Of a DNA stretch of 64,000 bases, positions 7,401 to 17,406 are shown piece after piece. The position numbers and the translations under genes are program-made. The stretch is from Pseudoxanthomonas wuyuanensis (lineage in GTDB: Bacteria; Pseudomonadota; Gammaproteobacteria; Xanthomonadales; Xanthomonadaceae). Within the stretch, counting starts at the first letter, position 1; every line of letters starts with the position of its first letter. The DNA lies in NCBI RefSeq assembly GCF_900215535.1, contig NZ_OCND01000006.1:124001-188000 (forward strand), in the 5' to 3' direction. Under the pieces are notes generated by a model. The model had not been told where the DNA came from. It saw only the letters and a program-made list of their open reading frames with translations, and made no database searches.

Positions 7401-10017
7401 CCTGGTAACCGGTCAGCGTCACCTGGTTGCGCGGGTTGGTCACCCGGGTCTGGTGGTTCGGCAGGTACTCGGTCAGCGTCGTCAGCGGGGTGTCTTCGCT
7501 GTCCTGCGAGACCGAGGTCACCCGGCCCAGCGCGTCGTACTCGGTCCAGGTGCCGGTGCTCAAGGCATCCGTGGTGCCCGGGTAGGACGCGAAGGTGGTG
7601 CGGCCTGCGTGGTCATAGGTGAAGCGACTGAAGCGCTGGGTACCCGCGACATTGGCGGTGTCGTACTCGCGTACCACCAGCGGCCGCCACAGCGCATCGA
7701 AGTAGCGTACCTGGCGCGCATTGCCGGTGCTCACCGTCTGCCGCCAGTGGCCGGCCGCAATGCCGTACTCGTTGGCCGCTACCGGCTCGAACACCTGGGT
7801 GGTGTTGTTCCACACCGTCGTGTCACCGGTTGGGTAAGCCGCGCTGGCCAGCCGACCCATCGCGTCATAGGTGTAGTTGCTCGCAAAGCCGTTCTCGTCG
7901 GTCACCTGGGTCACCCAGCCCGACGGGTTCACCACCGCCGACTGGGTGCGGGTGTCGGCATAGGTGATGCTGCGCGGAATGCCGCGGTACCAGTCGCTCA
8001 ACGTGGTGGTGCGGTTGTTGCCGTCCTTGACCGTGGCCACCGTACCGTCGGCGTTGTAGGTCAGCGTCTGCACCAGCTTGCCAGAGGTTCCCGTCGTGCC
8101 CGGACCGTAGTAACGCAGCGGTAACGCCGTCGTCCCGTCATACTCGGCCCGCGACACCACCACGTTGGGCGAGGTATTGGTGTTGGTCACGCTCAGCGTC
8201 TGCCCCAGCACCCACTGGGACAGGTTGTCGTGGTAAGCCGTCACGTCCGTGCGGGTGTGCCAGGGACTCTGCCGCGTCACGCTCAACGGGCGGGCAAAGT
8301 TGTCGAAAGCGTTGACTTGATGAATGTAAGGCGCCGTACTGGATCCACTCGATGGCGTCGAGCCCCATTCCACCGGTCCCGCAATGTCACCGTCCTGCAG
8401 GACAGTTATTTTCTTTATTGGCCGGTTTTGAATACTGGAAATGTCATGACTTCCGGAGAGATAGCCAAACTCCTTCGGAAATGGCATTGAGGCTACTTCA
8501 GTCTCGCTGACATACTCGTTCAGCTCTGCCCTCAGAATATGGCCATCACTCCGACGCCGATACTTGCCCTGCAGTCGGCCATCGTTGTAATTGAACAATA
8601 CCCCAAAGACGTACTCGTCTTTGCTACCGTCAGGCTGGTTGACTATGACGGACTTCTCTTGGTCGCAAGTAGTGCAGTACACCCCACTGTAGTTTGCGCG
8701 CCCTGTCAGCGGATCACCATACGCGTAAGTCCACTGCTGCGGTGACAAGCCTGGACCGGTGATGGTTTTTCTATCCAGCGAGAACAGGTAGTAGTAGTCA
8801 GGGATGGCGAGCGACCAATGCTGCTCACCGTTTATGACACCTTCCAGCACACAGGCAGTGGCGGGAGTGCCGCTGATGCCATGACGGAGATACTCGAATC
8901 GGAACTCGCCCACGGCACCGGCCGGATGGGTAACTGTCAGACCGAAGCTCGCGTGGTCAGGCAACGGTTCGATGCAACTAGGACCTCCAATGCTTCCGTC
9001 TTGGATCGATGGAACTATGCTGAGCCCGCCGTTGTACAGATACTGCCAGCGCGACTGGTCCGGCAAGGTCACCATGGTCAGCGCGCGCGCGCGCGGATGG
9101 ATGCTGAAGTACAGACTGCTGTGATAGGTATAGTGCCAATCACGGCCATGAGCGCTCGCCTTAATAATGCGACCGTCGCTGTAGGTCAGCGTAATGATGC
9201 GCCCGTCACTGGCAACGATGCGGTTGAGCTGATCGCCCGAATATTCGTAATCGACGTAATTGCCGAACCGGTCCTGGACCCGCGTGGCCATCAGATAGAT
9301 CTTAGTCCGGTTCAGCGCTACTTCGCCCCAACCGGAAGCGGGCTTGCGGGTCACCCCGCCAGCTCGCTCAATGGCGTAGTTGAAGACGTACTGCGTGCCC
9401 TGGCTGTCCACGGCGATGAAACCTTGGCCCGGGTAGTTGAGCATGCTGGTGCACTTGAAGCGCAACTGTTCGCGGGTGTTCCAGTAGTAAGCTTGCCCGT
9501 CCGTAGGCTGGACGTTGCCCGAGGTGGCATTCCAAAGTACCGTCTGGTCACCTTGGCCTGGCAAGTGCACTTTAGTCCCGGTCCATACCTCGTGCTGGGA
9601 AAACGGCGCATCGACACGGGGGTAGAAGGGCTGCGAACAGCGGTCAGTGGCTGTATTGCCGCCGGTGTTCCACTTGTAGTCGGAAGGGAAGACACCGTAC
9701 ATATACGGGACCTCCAAGTCCCATGCGCCAAAACCACCCAAACTATCGGCATCGTTGCGCAACTCGACCTTGAAGCTGCGCCCGAGCCGTACCGACAATG
9801 CATGATTGCCGGGAAGATCAATATCCGTGACCGAAAATTCGGTTGCTCCGTTGTAGAGGCTGACGTTGTCACCGAACAAGTCCGACTTGAGCGGCGCCAC
9901 CATCTCCGCAGCCTTCACCAACTTGTCATATTCCTGGTACGGCGTGGTCTGCGCCAGTGCCATCGAACACGTCGCCATCGACACGGTGGCAAGCCACCCC
10001 AAGTGCCTTGTCTTCAT
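4399..10017 (-). CDS. Giant exported RHS/YD-repeat protein with six C-terminal FN3-like repeats
   Basis: This 1872-residue protein has a Sec signal peptide (MKTRHLGWLATVSMATCSMALAQ, 1-23). An N-terminal beta-rich domain (about 24-250) follows, then a long series of RHS/YD repeats (for example YTYDAMGRLASAAYPTG and YDRNGNPAQIHDLVRGTNY) to about residue 1310. The YD part ends at EYVTLAGSLVAKV, the strand that in one-piece RHS proteins is followed at once by YxHTDALGS. Instead there are six fibronectin-III-like repeats and a stop; YIHTDALGS begins the next gene. No toxin tip, PAAR or VgrG is present here, so delivery by type VI secretion is not indicated. It probably forms most of an RHS shell outside the cytoplasm. 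An AGGG ribosome site lies 5' of the ATG. Confidence 0.9.
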   Translation of the reverse strand: MKTRHLGWLATVSMATCSMALAQTTPYQEYDKLVKAAEMVAPLKSDLFGDNVSLYNGATEFSVTDIDLPGNHALSVRLGRSFKVELRNDADSLGGFGAWDLEVPYMYGVFPSDYKWNTGGNTATDRCSQPFYPRVDAPFSQHEVWTGTKVHLPGQGDQTVLWNATSGNVQPTDGQAYYWNTREQLRFKCTSMLNYPGQGFIAVDSQGTQYVFNYAIERAGGVTRKPASGWGEVALNRTKIYLMATRVQDRFGNYVDYEYSGDQLNRIVASDGRIITLTYSDGRIIKASAHGRDWHYTYHSSLYFSIHPRARALTMVTLPDQSRWQYLYNGGLSIVPSIQDGSIGGPSCIEPLPDHASFGLTVTHPAGAVGEFRFEYLRHGISGTPATACVLEGVINGEQHWSLAIPDYYYLFSLDRKTITGPGLSPQQWTYAYGDPLTGRANYSGVYCTTCDQEKSVIVNQPDGSKDEYVFGVLFNYNDGRLQGKYRRRSDGHILRAELNEYVSETEVASMPFPKEFGYLSGSHDISSIQNRPIKKITVLQDGDIAGPVEWGSTPSSGSSTAPYIHQVNAFDNFARPLSVTRQSPWHTRTDVTAYHDNLSQWVLGQTLSVTNTNTSPNVVVSRAEYDGTTALPLRYYGPGTTGTSGKLVQTLTYNADGTVATVKDGNNRTTTLSDWYRGIPRSITYADTRTQSAVVNPSGWVTQVTDENGFASNYTYDAMGRLASAAYPTGDTTVWNNTTQVFEPVAANEYGIAAGHWRQTVSTGNARQVRYFDALWRPLVVREYDTANVAGTQRFSRFTYDHAGRTTFASYPGTTDALSTGTWTEYDALGRVTSVSQDSEDTPLTTLTEYLPNHQTRVTNPRNQVTLTGYQVFGQPSYDAPVWVQHPENARTDIARDVFGKPTALTRRDAGNTQLVTRSYAYNVHQELCRSVEPETGATLMGYDGAGNLAWSSAGLAAGTACEPNGTAVAVAARKVSRTYDARNRLKTLSFPDGRGNQVWDYTLDGLPDTISTWNSNGGQPVVNSYSYNKRRLLTSESISQPGYTWSLGYQYDGNGALAQLNYPSGLQVAFAPNALGQPTQAGNYATGVSYYPNGAVKQFTYGNGIVHSMTQNARQLPLRVQSGNATGYEYAYDRNGNPAQIHDLVRGTNYSRTLQYDGLDRLTAAGSAMFGGDHWHRFTYDAVDNLKSWKLAGVKDYASYYYEPNTNRLLSIQNSANAAIVGLWYDEQGNLSNKNGQQYAFDYGNRLREAANQETYRYDGHGRRVQANNPAQVPILSMYGQDGTLRRQEDHRTGKHYEYVTLAGSLVAKVTTVVAPGTPSLTTPGYSGNGSYTVSWTATPTATSYELQEAVNGGSWAAAYSGTATSQAYTGKGSGSYGYRVRACQASSCSGWSATGTTTVELPPASAPSLSVPASAPNGTYTVSWTAVGGATTYTLEESANGGSWASVQNTASQSRAYSGKAAGSYSYRVKACNPAGCGPTSAAASTQAFYSPATSPTPVASTPNTTGSIAVTWSAVATSDRYELDERPAGGAWVTVHNGPLTSKTLTGRTAGTYEYRLRACNAAGCSAYSSALSVLVVLSPTGAPTLSAPATNLTGSYTVSWGQVGAAVRHELDEQFNGGNWSTIHNAAATSLAMSGRATGTYRYRARGCNLAGCGPYSSMATVQVTRAPATAPTLSAPASSSTGSYAVSWNAIATATSYQLEQRFNTGAWGVIHDAAGTSVALTGRAVGSYDYRVRACNVAGCGPYSSLATVVVPPAPAPGTAPTLYAPGLVDVNWSYDLSWTAVAGAGNYQLEETFVGGSHWYQVYNGTGTSANMPGRGSGSYWYRVRACNGSGCSPYSSVQIVVVQDPCPAPCDPVIIMRTEGAGE
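4450..6070 (-). repeat. Six tandem FN3-like repeat units (about 89 codons each)
   Basis: Residues about 1316-1855 of the giant RHS protein consist of six units of 87-92 residues. Each has the plan APTLSxPxxxxTGSYTVSW, then a YELxExxNGGxW strand, a SGRxxGxYxYRVRAC strand and an NxxGCGPYSS turn. Each unit carries two cysteines spaced like ACNAAGC. The units differ enough that this is an old expansion, not a recent copy error. Fibronectin-III modules act as spacers or binding modules in secreted proteins. Confidence 0.85.
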
Positions 10018-10176
10018 TGTTTTCCCTATGTCCGCCTAGGACAAATTCCCCTGGGTCCCCACCCGTAACACACTTCTCGCGGCCCCAAGAGCACAACATA
10101 ACGCCATGGTCCAGCGAAGAAAAGTGCAACCTGCAAGTAAATGTGTGAACCTGACAACTGGCGGCGTCATCGCAAC

Positions 10177-10203
10177 AAAAAAGCGGGCCGAAGCCCGCTT
10201 TTT
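10177..10203 (-). terminator. Rho-independent terminator after pnp
   Basis: On the minus strand a perfect GCGGGC/GCCCGC stem with a short TTCGG-type loop is flanked by runs of A and T (aaaaaagcgggc, then gcccgcttttt). It begins 29 bases past the pnp stop. It should end the metY-to-pnp transcript before the rhs cluster. Its symmetry could let it work in both directions. Confidence 0.85.
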
Positions 10204-10231
10204 CGCAACGCTTGCGATGCCGTGCAGCGGC

Positions 10232-12340
<2,109 letters not shown>

Positions 12341-12489
12341 GTTGATTCCTTAGCGATATAGCTTTTTCGGGTGAACCGCAGGCGACCCTTGCCGCAGGCG
12401 GCTGGCCGGGTTTTTCCGGCCGTTATTGCGATGGGTATTTCTTGGCCGTGTCGGCCGGGCGCAACGCATTCCATTCCCTGAAATGCAAA

Positions 12490-12513
12490 CCGCGGCGCAT
12501 TGCTGCGCCGCGG
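12490..12513 (-). terminator. GC-rich hairpin in the rpsO-pnp spacer
   Basis: A perfect 10-bp stem CCGCGGCGCA/TGCGCCGCGG with a TTGC loop begins 13 bases past the rpsO stop. On the minus strand it is followed by TTTGCATTTC, a poor T tract, so it may be a partial terminator or an RNA-processing hairpin. The same place in enterobacteria holds the rpsO terminator and the RNase III site that controls pnp. Confidence 0.55.
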
Positions 12514-12525
12514 CGGGGGATTGCA

Positions 12526-12786
12526 TCAGCGACGCAGGCCGAGTTTCTCGATCAGGGTCTTGTAGCGCTCGTTGTCTTTCTTCTTGAGGTAGTCAAGCAG
12601 GCTGCGGCGGCGGTTGACCAGCTGCAGCAGACCACGGCGGCTGTGGTGATCTTTCTTGTGGGTCTTGAAGTGGCCGCTCAGCTGTTCGATGCGGGCGGTG
12701 ATCAGCGCGACCTGGACTTCCGGCGAGCCGGTGTCGTTGGCGCCGCGCTTGTTTTCTTCAATGACTTTCTGGGTATCGATGGACAT
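12526..12786 (-). CDS. rpsO: 30S ribosomal protein S15
   Basis: This 86-residue protein ([15 protein letters not shown] to LIEKLGLRR) binds the central domain of 16S rRNA early in 30S assembly. It contains the signature region [20 protein letters not shown] and the C-terminal [12 protein letters not shown] helix. A longer open frame extends upstream, but similarity begins at the ATG at 12786, which gives the normal length. It lies between truB and pnp, the universal order, and has its own promoter-like sequence at 12899-12927. S15 represses its own translation in several bacteria; no leader fold was worked out here. Confidence 0.97.
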   Translation of the reverse strand: MSIDTQKVIEENKRGANDTGSPEVQVALITARIEQLSGHFKTHKKDHHSRRGLLQLVNRRRSLLDYLKKKDNERYKTLIEKLGLRR

Positions 12787-12898
12787 GGGTTTTCTCTGAG
12801 ATGCGTGGCCTGCAGGAACGCCGGGGATACCGGGGTAAACCGGAGCACCGCTGGGCTCGCCGTAAACGAAAGGAAGTTGCCGTGAAATCGGCCGCGGA

Positions 12899-12927
12899 AT
12901 TGTAGCCGCGGAAGCCTTGTGAAACAA
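12899..12927 (-). promoter_or_regulatory. Sigma-70-type promoter for rpsO-pnp
   Basis: On the minus strand TTGTTT (12922-12927) and TACAAT (12899-12904) are separated by exactly 17 bases. The -10 box is framed by CCGCGG on each side, a palindrome that could bind a factor or simply be chance. The predicted start would leave a leader of roughly 105 bases before rpsO. It lies just past the truB stop. Confidence 0.65.
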
Positions 12928-12931
12928 GGTT

Positions 12932-13879
12932 TTATTGCGCCGCGGGCGGTTCCGGGCCGGCATCGCCGCCGGCCCGGACGAACAGGCGCTGCGGCGACAG
13001 CAGGCCGCCTTCATCCACGCGGCCCAGTCCCAGCACCTGTCCCAGCGGGCCATAGACCGCCACGGTATCCGCCGCCGCCCAGGGTCCGCGCAGGCGTTGG
13101 CCCATGCCCAGCCGCCGGGCGCCTTCTTCATCCAGCCGCAGCTGCGGGTAACCGCTCAGGCCTGCCTCGATCGGCAGCAGGCAGGCATCCAGGGCCGCCT
13201 CGCCTTCCTGTTCAGCCAGCGTCTGCAGTTGCTCCAACGTGAACATGCGCGGCGAAACGAACGGTTCGACCCACAGCCGGCGCAGGGCGGCCACATGCGC
13301 ACCGCAGCCCAGCGCTTCGCCCAGGTCCCGGACCAGGCTGCGCACATAGGTGCCGGAGCCGCATTCCACCCGCAGGGTCAGCCGGTCCTGCTGCCGTCCG
13401 GTCACGCTGATGGCATGCACCTCCACCTCCCGCTCCGGCGCCTCGATGGCCTCGCCGCGGCGGGCCTTGGCATACAGCGGCTCGCCGCCCTGTTTCAACG
13501 CCGAATAGATCGGCGCACGCTGGCGGATCCGGCCGCGCAACGGCGCCAGCGCCGCTTCCAGCGCGACATCGTCGATTTGCGGCACCGCGCGCTGGCGCAG
13601 CACGGCGCCGTCGGCATCGTCGGTATCGGTGGTCGCACCCAGCACGGCGACCGCGTCATAGGCCTTGCGCGAGCCCAGCAGCAGGCCGGCGATCTTGGTG
13701 GCCTCGCCGAAGCACAGCGGCAGCAGACCGGTCGCCAGCGGGTCCAGGCTGCCGGTATGCCCGCCCTTTTCGGCGCGAAACAGCCGCCGCGCCTGCTGCA
13801 GCGCCTGGTTGGAACTGATGCCCTGCGGCTTGTCCAGCAGCAGGATGCCATCGAGGCGGCGGAATTTGATTCGGCTCAT
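12932..13879 (-). CDS. truB: tRNA pseudouridine(55) synthase
   Basis: This 315-residue enzyme makes the universal pseudouridine 55 in the T-arm of tRNAs. The catalytic aspartate is in [18 protein letters not shown] (about residues 38-55). The N-terminal [15 protein letters not shown] is the family hallmark, and [17 protein letters not shown] is also present. The C-terminal part ([11 protein letters not shown]) resembles the PUA-like tail. The start at 13879 ([11 protein letters not shown]) was chosen because the upstream open frame is repeat-derived. It is followed on the same strand by rpsO and preceded by rbfA with a repeat-filled spacer. Confidence 0.96.
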   Translation of the reverse strand: MSRIKFRRLDGILLLDKPQGISSNQALQQARRLFRAEKGGHTGSLDPLATGLLPLCFGEATKIAGLLLGSRKAYDAVAVLGATTDTDDADGAVLRQRAVPQIDDVALEAALAPLRGRIRQRAPIYSALKQGGEPLYAKARRGEAIEAPEREVEVHAISVTGRQQDRLTLRVECGSGTYVRSLVRDLGEALGCGAHVAALRRLWVEPFVSPRMFTLEQLQTLAEQEGEAALDACLLPIEAGLSGYPQLRLDEEGARRLGMGQRLRGPWAAADTVAVYGPLGQVLGLGRVDEGGLLSPQRLFVRAGGDAGPEPPAAQ

Positions 13880-13891
13880 GGGATGTAGAAA

Positions 13892-14127
13892 GCACCGCGT
13901 TCCTTCTCCCCTTGGGAGAAGGGCCTGCCCCGCACTTGATACGGGGTGCCCGAAGGGCGGATGAGGGAAAGCACCATCAGACCGCGAAAGTGCGTTGACG
14001 CTGGGAGTTGTTTCCCTCATCCGGTGCTGCGCGCTCCGGCCCTGCGCCTGGCGCAGGGCGTTCAGCCGTGCGCGAGCCAATGGCTGGCAACCGCACGCCG
14101 TCACCCCGGAGGGAGAAGGAAAGCAAG
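13892..14127. repeat. Mosaic inverted-repeat spacer between rbfA and truB
   Basis: The 250-base spacer has no gene. Its outer ends pair (TTCCTTCTCCCCTTGGG near 13899 with CCGGAGGGAGAAGGAAAG near 14110), as do inner blocks (CGGATGAGGGAAA near 13959 with TTTCCCTCATCCG near 14010). It also contains GGGAGAAGG and TGCCCGAAGGGCGGATGAGGG modules of a type often seen between proteobacterial genes. It probably folds as a long transcribed stem-loop within the operon. Confidence 0.6.
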
Positions 14128-14130
14128 CAT

Positions 14131-14496
14131 TTACTCGGAGTCGGGCTCGCCGGATGGCGGCAAGTCGCGCAGCAGATTGTCGATGCGCTCGCCGCGGTCC
14201 ACCGAGTCGTCGTAGTGGAAATGCAGTTCGGGTACATGGCGCAGCTTCATCCGCCGCGCCAGTTCCATGCGCAAGCCCCAGGCCAGTTCCTTCAGGCCCT
14301 TGAGCGCTTCGACCGAGCGCTCAGGCATCAGCGCGGTGACGAACACCTTGGCATGGGCCAGATCGCGGGTGACCTCGACATCGGACACGCTGACCGACGG
14401 CAGCCCGTGTTCGCGCACGGCTTCATGCACCAGCGTGCCCAACTCGCGGCGGAGCTGGGCGGAAACGCGGTCGGTGCGGTGGAAGGTCTTGGCCAT
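14131..14496 (-). CDS. rbfA: 30S ribosome-binding factor RbfA
   Basis: This 121-residue, single KH-like-domain protein binds free 30S subunits, helps 16S rRNA 5'-end maturation and is important for growth in the cold. Visible family features are [19 protein letters not shown] near the N-terminus, [20 protein letters not shown] in the centre and [22 protein letters not shown] at the end. It sits between infB and truB as in most gammaproteobacteria. The ATG at 14496 gives the usual length. Confidence 0.96.
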   Translation of the reverse strand: MAKTFHRTDRVSAQLRRELGTLVHEAVREHGLPSVSVSDVEVTRDLAHAKVFVTALMPERSVEALKGLKELAWGLRMELARRMKLRHVPELHFHYDDSVDRGERIDNLLRDLPPSGEPDSE

Positions 14497-14513
14497 AGAG
14501 CTAGAAACCAGTG

Positions 14514-14619
14514 GAGAGAAACGAGGAACGAGGAGTGAGAAACGAGTGGGGGCCGATCCAGGAGAAGGAATGAGCCAACGCTTTTACTCGTTTCTCACTC
14601 CTCCCCACTCGTTCCTCGC
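14514..14619. repeat. Heptamer-derived inverted-repeat array between infB and rbfA
   Basis: The left arm (14514-14551) consists of degenerate 7-base units such as GAAACGA, GGAACGA and GGAGTGA. The right arm (14586-14619) contains their complement; an 18-base block, GAGGAGTGAGAAACGAGT, is exactly repeated in inverse orientation. The arms are about 35 bases apart. It fills the 125-base spacer and reaches within 3 bases of the infB stop. Related arrays occur in other spacers of this window. Confidence 0.75.
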
Positions 14620-14621
14620 TG

Positions 14622-17252
14622 TTACAGCGTGCGCTGCACTTCGATGCGCTCGAAGCATTCGATCTGGTCGCCCGGCTTGACGTCGTTGTACTGCTTCACG
14701 CCGATGCCGCACTCGGTGCCGTTGCGCACTTCGTCGACGTTCTCCTTGAAGCGGCGCAGCGATTCCAGTTCGCCTTCGAACACCACGGTGCTGTCGCGCA
14801 GCACGCGGATAGGCTTGTTGCGCTTGACCGTGCCCTCCACGACCATGCAGCCGGCCACCGCGCCGAACTTGGAGCTGCGGAACACATCGCGGACCTCGGC
14901 GATACCGATGATCTCCTCGCGGATTTCCACGCCCAGCATGCCCGACGCCACCTGCTTCACCTGATCGATCACGTCGTAGATGATCGAGAAGTAGCGCAGG
15001 TCCACGCCATTGGCTTCGACGATGCGGCGCGCAGCCGCGTCGGCGCGCACGTTGAAGCCGATCACCGTGGCCTTGGAAGTGACCGCCGAATTGGCGTCGG
15101 ACTCGGTGATGCCGCCCACGCCCGCGTGGATGATGTTGATGCGGATCATCTCGTTGGACAGCGCCACCAGCGAATGCTTCAGCGCCTCCACCGAACCCTG
15201 CACGTCGGCCTTGATGACCAGGTTCAGCACCTGCTGGCCCTCGCCCTTGCCCAACTGCGACATGATGTCTTCCATGCGGCTGCCGGCCGACTGCACCAGG
15301 CGCGACTCGCGCCGCTTGGCATCGCGCTGCTGCGCCACATCCTTGGCCAGGCGTTCGTCGGCCACCACGACGAAGTCGTCGCCGGCATCGGGCACACCGG
15401 ACAGGCCGAGCACCTGCACCGGAATCGACGGCCCCGCCGACACCGGCTGACCGCCGGTTTCGTCGAACAGCGCGCGCACGCGGCCGTACTGGACGCCGCA
15501 CACCAGATAGTCGCCCTTCTTCAGCGTGCCCTGCTGCACCAGCACCGTGGCGACTGGGCCGCGGCCCTTGTCCAGCGAGGATTCGATGACCACGCCGGTG
15601 GCGCGGCCTTCGTACATCGCCTTCAGCTCCAGCACTTCGGCCTGCAGCGAGATCGCATCCAGCAAGGCATCGATGCCGGTGCCGACCTTGGCCGACACTT
15701 CGACGAACTGGGTATCGCCGCCGAATTCTTCCGCCACCACTTCCTGCGCCAGCAGTTCGTTCTTGACCCGCAGCGGGTCGGCGTCGGATTTGTCGACCTT
15801 GTTGACCGCCACGATCAACGGCACGCCGGCCGCCCGCGCATGCTGCACCGCTTCGATGGTCTGCGGCATCACGCCGTCGTCGGCGGCGACCACCAGCACG
15901 ACGATGTCGGTGAGCTTGGCGCCGCGCGCGCGCATCGCGGTGAACGCGGCGTGGCCGGGGGTATCCAGGAAGCTGATGACGCCGCGCGGGGTTTCCACAT
16001 GGTAGGCGCCGATGTGCTGGGTGATGCCGCCGGCTTCGCCGGTGGCGACCTTGGTGCGGCGGATGTAGTCCAGCAGCGAGGTCTTGCCGTGGTCGACGTG
16101 GCCCATGATGGTGACCACCGGCGGACGCGGCAGCTTGTCGCCCTGCACTTCCTCCGAATGCGCCAGCAGTTCGCTTTCGGCATCGTCGTTGCCGGCACGG
16201 ACAACGTTGTGGCCGAGTTCTTCGGTCACCAGCGCCGCGGTGTCGTGGTCGATGGTCTGGGTGATGGTGGCCATCACGCCCATCTTGAACAGCGCCTTGA
16301 CCACGTCGCCGCCCTTCAGCGCCATCTTCTGCGCCAGATCGGCCACGGTGATGGTGTCGCCGATGGCGACATCGCGCACCACCGGCGCGGTCGGACGCTC
16401 GAAACCGTGCGCGCCGCCGCCGCCGCGCGACTGCTCGTGGCGGCGCGGCTTGGGCTTGCCGCGCGAGGTGCTGCGGCGTGCGCGGTCGGCCGCGGACAGA
16501 TGCAACTGGCCGGCAAAACGCTGGGTGCTGTCGTCGTCCTCGACGCCGGCGACCATCGCATGCGAGCCACGGGTCTTGTGCTTGTGGGCAGCGGTGCCCG
16601 GGCGCTCTTCCACGCGCGGCGGCTCCTTGCGCGCCGGCGGTTTGGGCACATGATGCCCGCCCGGCTTGGCCGGACGCGCGGCTTCGCCATCTTCGCCGGC
16701 CACAACGCCCGCCGCGGCAGCGGCGGCTTCGGCCTCGGCCTGCAGGCGCGCGGCCTCGGCCTCGGCACGGGCGGCTTCCTCTTCCTGCCGCTGCTGCGCC
16801 AGCTGTTCGGCGCGCCGTCTGTCTTCTTCGGCCAGCCGCTTCTGTTCTTCCAGATTGCGCTGCTTGGATTCTTCCAGCTTGCGCAGGATCTCGGCGCGCT
16901 CGGCATCCATCTCCTGGGCCGGGGTTTCGCCTTCGGCCGGCTTGACGTAGGTGCGCTTCTGCCGCACTTCCACATTCACCGTGGTCTTGGTGCGGCCGGC
17001 AGCGACCGTCACTTCCTGAACCTTGCGGCGATTGAGCGTGATCTTCTTCGGTACCGCCACGTCATCGGCCGGCTTTTCCGCCTTGCCATGGGTGCGGCGC
17101 AGGAAGCCGAGCAGCTTCATCTTCTCGGTACTGGTCACGACCTGGTCGGGGCCGCTGAAGCTCATGCCGGCCTCGGCCAGCTGCTCGAGCAGTTTCTCGA
17201 CAGGCGTGTTGACCAGTTCGGCCAGCTTGCGGATGGTGGTTTGCTGCGACAT
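14622..17252 (-). CDS. infB: Translation initiation factor IF-2
   Basis: This 876-residue GTPase brings initiator tRNA to the 30S subunit. The N-terminal IF2_N domain ([20 protein letters not shown]) is followed by a long charged, Ala/Glu-rich, probably helical linker (about 105-200). The G domain then carries [16 protein letters not shown] and NKVDK (about 385-500), and the C-terminal C1/C2 domains end in [19 protein letters not shown]. It lies between nusA and rbfA in the conserved cluster. The ATG at 17252 has an AGGA site before it. No internal start for a shorter isoform was sought. Confidence 0.97.
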   Translation of the reverse strand: MSQQTTIRKLAELVNTPVEKLLEQLAEAGMSFSGPDQVVTSTEKMKLLGFLRRTHGKAEKPADDVAVPKKITLNRRKVQEVTVAAGRTKTTVNVEVRQKRTYVKPAEGETPAQEMDAERAEILRKLEESKQRNLEEQKRLAEEDRRRAEQLAQQRQEEEAARAEAEAARLQAEAEAAAAAAGVVAGEDGEAARPAKPGGHHVPKPPARKEPPRVEERPGTAAHKHKTRGSHAMVAGVEDDDSTQRFAGQLHLSAADRARRSTSRGKPKPRRHEQSRGGGGAHGFERPTAPVVRDVAIGDTITVADLAQKMALKGGDVVKALFKMGVMATITQTIDHDTAALVTEELGHNVVRAGNDDAESELLAHSEEVQGDKLPRPPVVTIMGHVDHGKTSLLDYIRRTKVATGEAGGITQHIGAYHVETPRGVISFLDTPGHAAFTAMRARGAKLTDIVVLVVAADDGVMPQTIEAVQHARAAGVPLIVAVNKVDKSDADPLRVKNELLAQEVVAEEFGGDTQFVEVSAKVGTGIDALLDAISLQAEVLELKAMYEGRATGVVIESSLDKGRGPVATVLVQQGTLKKGDYLVCGVQYGRVRALFDETGGQPVSAGPSIPVQVLGLSGVPDAGDDFVVVADERLAKDVAQQRDAKRRESRLVQSAGSRMEDIMSQLGKGEGQQVLNLVIKADVQGSVEALKHSLVALSNEMIRINIIHAGVGGITESDANSAVTSKATVIGFNVRADAAARRIVEANGVDLRYFSIIYDVIDQVKQVASGMLGVEIREEIIGIAEVRDVFRSSKFGAVAGCMVVEGTVKRNKPIRVLRDSTVVFEGELESLRRFKENVDEVRNGTECGIGVKQYNDVKPGDQIECFERIEVQRTL

Positions 17253-17312
17253 TCGGATCCTAGGTTCTGTTTTGCGCCCCCACGCCGGTTGCGGAGGAAG
17301 CGCGGATTTTAA

Positions 17313-17331
17313 GCCCTGAAGGGGTCAGGGC
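17313..17331 (-). terminator. Small hairpin in the nusA-infB spacer
   Basis: On the minus strand GCCCTGA pairs with TCAGGGC across a 5-base loop and is followed by TTAAAAT. It lies between the nusA stop and the infB start and looks like a weak intrinsic terminator or attenuator. Because NusA itself modulates termination, some feedback on infB is conceivable but not shown. Confidence 0.35.
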
Positions 17332-17347
17332 GGCGTTCATCGACGGC

Positions 17348-17406
17348 TCATACGCCGCGCTCCAGGCGGGCCAGGGCGGCGCTCATTCGCCACGCTCCAA
17401 ACGGGC
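17348..17406 (-). repeat. Tandem duplication of the nusA 3' end
   Basis: The last codons of nusA (reading IARLERGE then TGA) are repeated 35 bases further on as LARLERGV then TGA, with about 20 of 24 bases identical. The second copy is out of frame with nusA but forms a 12-codon frame, MSAALARLERGV, whose ATG overlaps the nusA stop as ATGA. A third, weaker echo (ATGAACGCCGCCCTGA) follows. Confidence 0.6.

Noticed and set aside
5398-8124. 908-codon plus-strand frame opposite the rhs gene
   Set aside because: Mirror of the YD-repeat coding sequence; Val/Ala/Gly/Arg-rich with no domain.
4399-10017. Type VI effector interpretation of the RHS protein
   Set aside because: There is no PAAR, VgrG or chaperone (EagR/DUF1795) nearby, and both RHS proteins carry Sec signal peptides.
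15126-17312. 728-codon plus-strand frame opposite infB
   Set aside because: Shadow of infB with composition typical of the reverse complement; no start signal or family.
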